From positions 1-6,656 of the forward strand of contig DAOVXI010000101.1 of assembly GCA_030636245.1 (NCBI GenBank): 6,656 nt of DNA. The letters are read 5' to 3'. Within the stretch, counting starts at the first letter, position 1. Every line of letters starts with the position of its first letter. Source of the DNA: Deltaproteobacteria bacterium. GTDB lineage: Bacteria; Desulfobacterota; GWC2-55-46; DRQE01. The notes below the pieces were generated by a model. It saw nothing but the letters and a program-made list of their open reading frames with translations, did not search any database and was not told the origin of the DNA. The translations under genes were made by a program, and so were the position numbers. Positions 5,624-6,656 of this stretch are shown here, one piece after another.

Positions 5624-6569
5624 TTTTTATAAGTACCTTTAGTGTGCCTTTTATCTTGGCATGCTTTATTGCCTTTACGCCTTCTTCAAGCGGATAAGTT
5701 TCTTCGATCAGCCTTGTCACATCGAGCTTCTTTTCCTTTAGCGCCCGAAGTGCCTCTTTAAAGGGGCCGCACCTTGAACCGATGATAGTTATTTCATCTA
5801 TGACGGCTTTATTAAGGTCAGCGACGCGATTGCTCCTGACCGTTGATTTGAGTATTACCGTGCCTCTTGGACGTACAAGCGTGAGCGCGGTGCTTATCCC
5901 GCCACTGCTTCCGGTTGCCTCAACCACTACGTCGAACTCCTTGCTCTTGAGATCATCAATCAAAACTGTTTTAACCTTAATGTCTTTAAGCTTAAGTAAC
6001 TTATCCATATGCTTGCCTACAACGGTCAGTTCGCAGCCGGTAAGTTTTAGTACAAAGGCGCATAAGAGTGCGAGCTTGCCGTCCCCCATGACCAGCACAC
6101 GCTCGCTTTTTTTAATGGCTCTTTGTTGTAGGATCTCAAAGGCCGCGGCCAGTGGTTCTGTGAATACCGCCTCTTCATTGCTGACATTGGGGGGGATTAC
6201 ATGGAGGTTCTTTTCAGGCAGTGTTATGTACTCACAGAAGACACCGTCTTTTCCGAGTATGCCAAGAACTTTTCGTTTCTTGCAATGTTCCTGCTCACCA
6301 CGATTACAAAGCGCACACTTTCCGCATCCCAGGTTTATCTCTCCAACCACGCGCTTATTGAGTAGTTTCTTATTTGTACACTCCGTAACAACACCAGTGA
6401 ACTCGTGTCCGAGAATACCTTCAAAACCCATGTAGCCCTTAGTTATCTCTATGTCGGTTGCGCAGACCCCTGCCAGAGTAACCCTTATAAGAGCCTCTCC
6501 CTTCTTTCTTCTGGGTTTTGGAGGCCGCTTAAGGCTAACACCATCTTTGTCAATTACAATTGCTTTCAT
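5616..6569 (-). CDS. Zinc-dependent medium-chain alcohol dehydrogenase-like protein
   Basis: The 317-residue protein is a medium-chain dehydrogenase/reductase of the zinc-binding (COG1063-like) type, slightly shorter than the usual 340-350. The N-terminal GroES-like domain carries the catalytic zinc ligands C36 (GVCATD), H55-E56 (GHE) and probably E138 (FTEPLAA). The four structural-zinc cysteines C82, C85, C88 and C96 are all present. The Rossmann half begins at MGDGKLALL (161-169). The residues after its second strand, VVGKH (183-187), have no acidic residue at the expected place, which hints at NADP rather than NAD (inference). The substrate alcohol or polyol is unknown. The start is MKAIV, typical of the family, and an in-frame TAA at 6579-6581 lies four codons upstream; there is no SD site. 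It is the first gene of a two-gene operon with the overlapping hydrolase. Confidence 0.92.
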   Translation of the reverse strand: MKAIVIDKDGVSLKRPPKPRRKKGEALIRVTLAGVCATDIEITKGYMGFEGILGHEFTGVVTECTNKKLLNKRVVGEINLGCGKCALCNRGEQEHCKKRKVLGILGKDGVFCEYITLPEKNLHVIPPNVSNEEAVFTEPLAAAFEILQQRAIKKSERVLVMGDGKLALLCAFVLKLTGCELTVVGKHMDKLLKLKDIKVKTVLIDDLKSKEFDVVVEATGSSGGISTALTLVRPRGTVILKSTVRSNRVADLNKAVIDEITIIGSRCGPFKEALRALKEKKLDVTRLIEETYPLEEGVKAIKHAKIKGTLKVLIKND

Positions 6570-6625
6570 GAGAAGAAGTTATCATAAATGAAAGACGTAT
6601 TCCAATCTACTCCGCTTTTTGTTAT

Positions 6626-6643
6626 ATTATAAGGGTTTATAAT
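6626..6643. repeat. Inverted repeat made of two opposed TATAAT boxes
   Basis: ATTATAA (6626-6632) and TTATAAT (6637-6643) are perfect reverse complements around GGGT. The left arm is the -10 box for the minus-strand operon, and the right arm reads TATAAT on the plus strand just before an ATG at 6646. It may mark back-to-back promoters. Confidence 0.4.
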
Positions 6644-6652
6644 TTATGACAA
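6626..6652 (-). promoter_or_regulatory. Predicted sigma70-type promoter of the dehydrogenase-hydrolase operon
   Basis: On the minus strand TTGTCA (6647-6652) and a perfect TATAAT (6626-6631) are separated by 15 bases; a weaker TAATAT (6624-6629) would give 17. The transcript start would fall near 6618, leaving a leader of about 50 bases with no SD site. The spacing is short for the best box pair. Confidence 0.5.
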
Positions 6653-6656
6653 ATAA
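6646..6656 (+). CDS. Possible first codons of a divergent gene, cut by the window edge
   Basis: ATG at 6646-6648 opens a frame of three codons before the window ends (Met-Thr-Asn). It is preceded by TATAAT (6638-6643) and has no SD site, resembling the start of the transporter gene at 1984. Nothing about its product can be said, and it may not be a gene. Confidence 0.15.

Noticed and set aside
5782..6435. Long plus-strand open frame (217 codons) opposite the dehydrogenase
   Set aside because: Its length is striking, but it is rich in Ser, Thr, Leu and Pro, as expected from the complement of the coding strand, has no SD site, and the opposing frame has all dehydrogenase motifs.

Overview
The window is a stretch of ordinary bacterial chromosome. 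It carries five complete protein genes and one gene cut by the left edge. I see no RNA gene, CRISPR array, insertion sequence or phage gene. Coding parts have moderate G+C and spacers are strongly AT-rich. The genes use many ATA and AGG/AGA codons, several starts have no Shine-Dalgarno (SD) site, and enolase is of bacterial type. This mix fits an uncultured Nitrospirota or delta-proteobacterium-like lineage, but that placement is a low-confidence impression and no marker here settles it.

Layout from left to right: (1) bases 1-407, minus strand, are the N-terminal DUF21 membrane part of a CorC/TlyC (CNNM-type) protein that runs off the left edge. (2) 528-1802, minus, is enolase (eno), with an intrinsic terminator at about 472-508 that abuts the promoter of the CorC/TlyC gene. 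(3) 1803-1983 is a divergent regulatory spacer holding the eno promoter, a palindrome over its -35 region and a GC hairpin in the eno leader. (4) 1984-3603, plus, is a Na/Pi-cotransporter-family protein with a C-terminal PhoU-like domain. (5) 3604-3910 is an AT-rich spacer with imperfect repeats and no gene that I accept. (6) 3911-4801, plus, is a Tat-targeted YaeI-like metallophosphoesterase. (7) 4793-5623, minus, is a membrane-anchored alpha/beta hydrolase of the BEM46/YfhR type, whose 3' end overlaps that of the phosphoesterase by 9 bases. (8) 5616-6569, minus, is a zinc-dependent medium-chain dehydrogenase, overlapping the hydrolase start by 8 bases, so the two form a two-gene operon. (9) 6570-6656 holds the promoter of that operon and perhaps the first codons of a divergent plus-strand gene.

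The genes do not form one evident pathway. Enolase is glycolytic. The Na/Pi-PhoU protein handles phosphate or a related anion. The phosphoesterase probably acts outside the cytoplasmic membrane. The dehydrogenase-hydrolase pair is a small enzyme operon of unknown substrate. I found no convincing undescribed system. The points most worth a second look concern expression: two genes with matching strong SD sites beside three with none, a TATAAT element almost touching a start codon, and a palindrome covering the eno -35 box.
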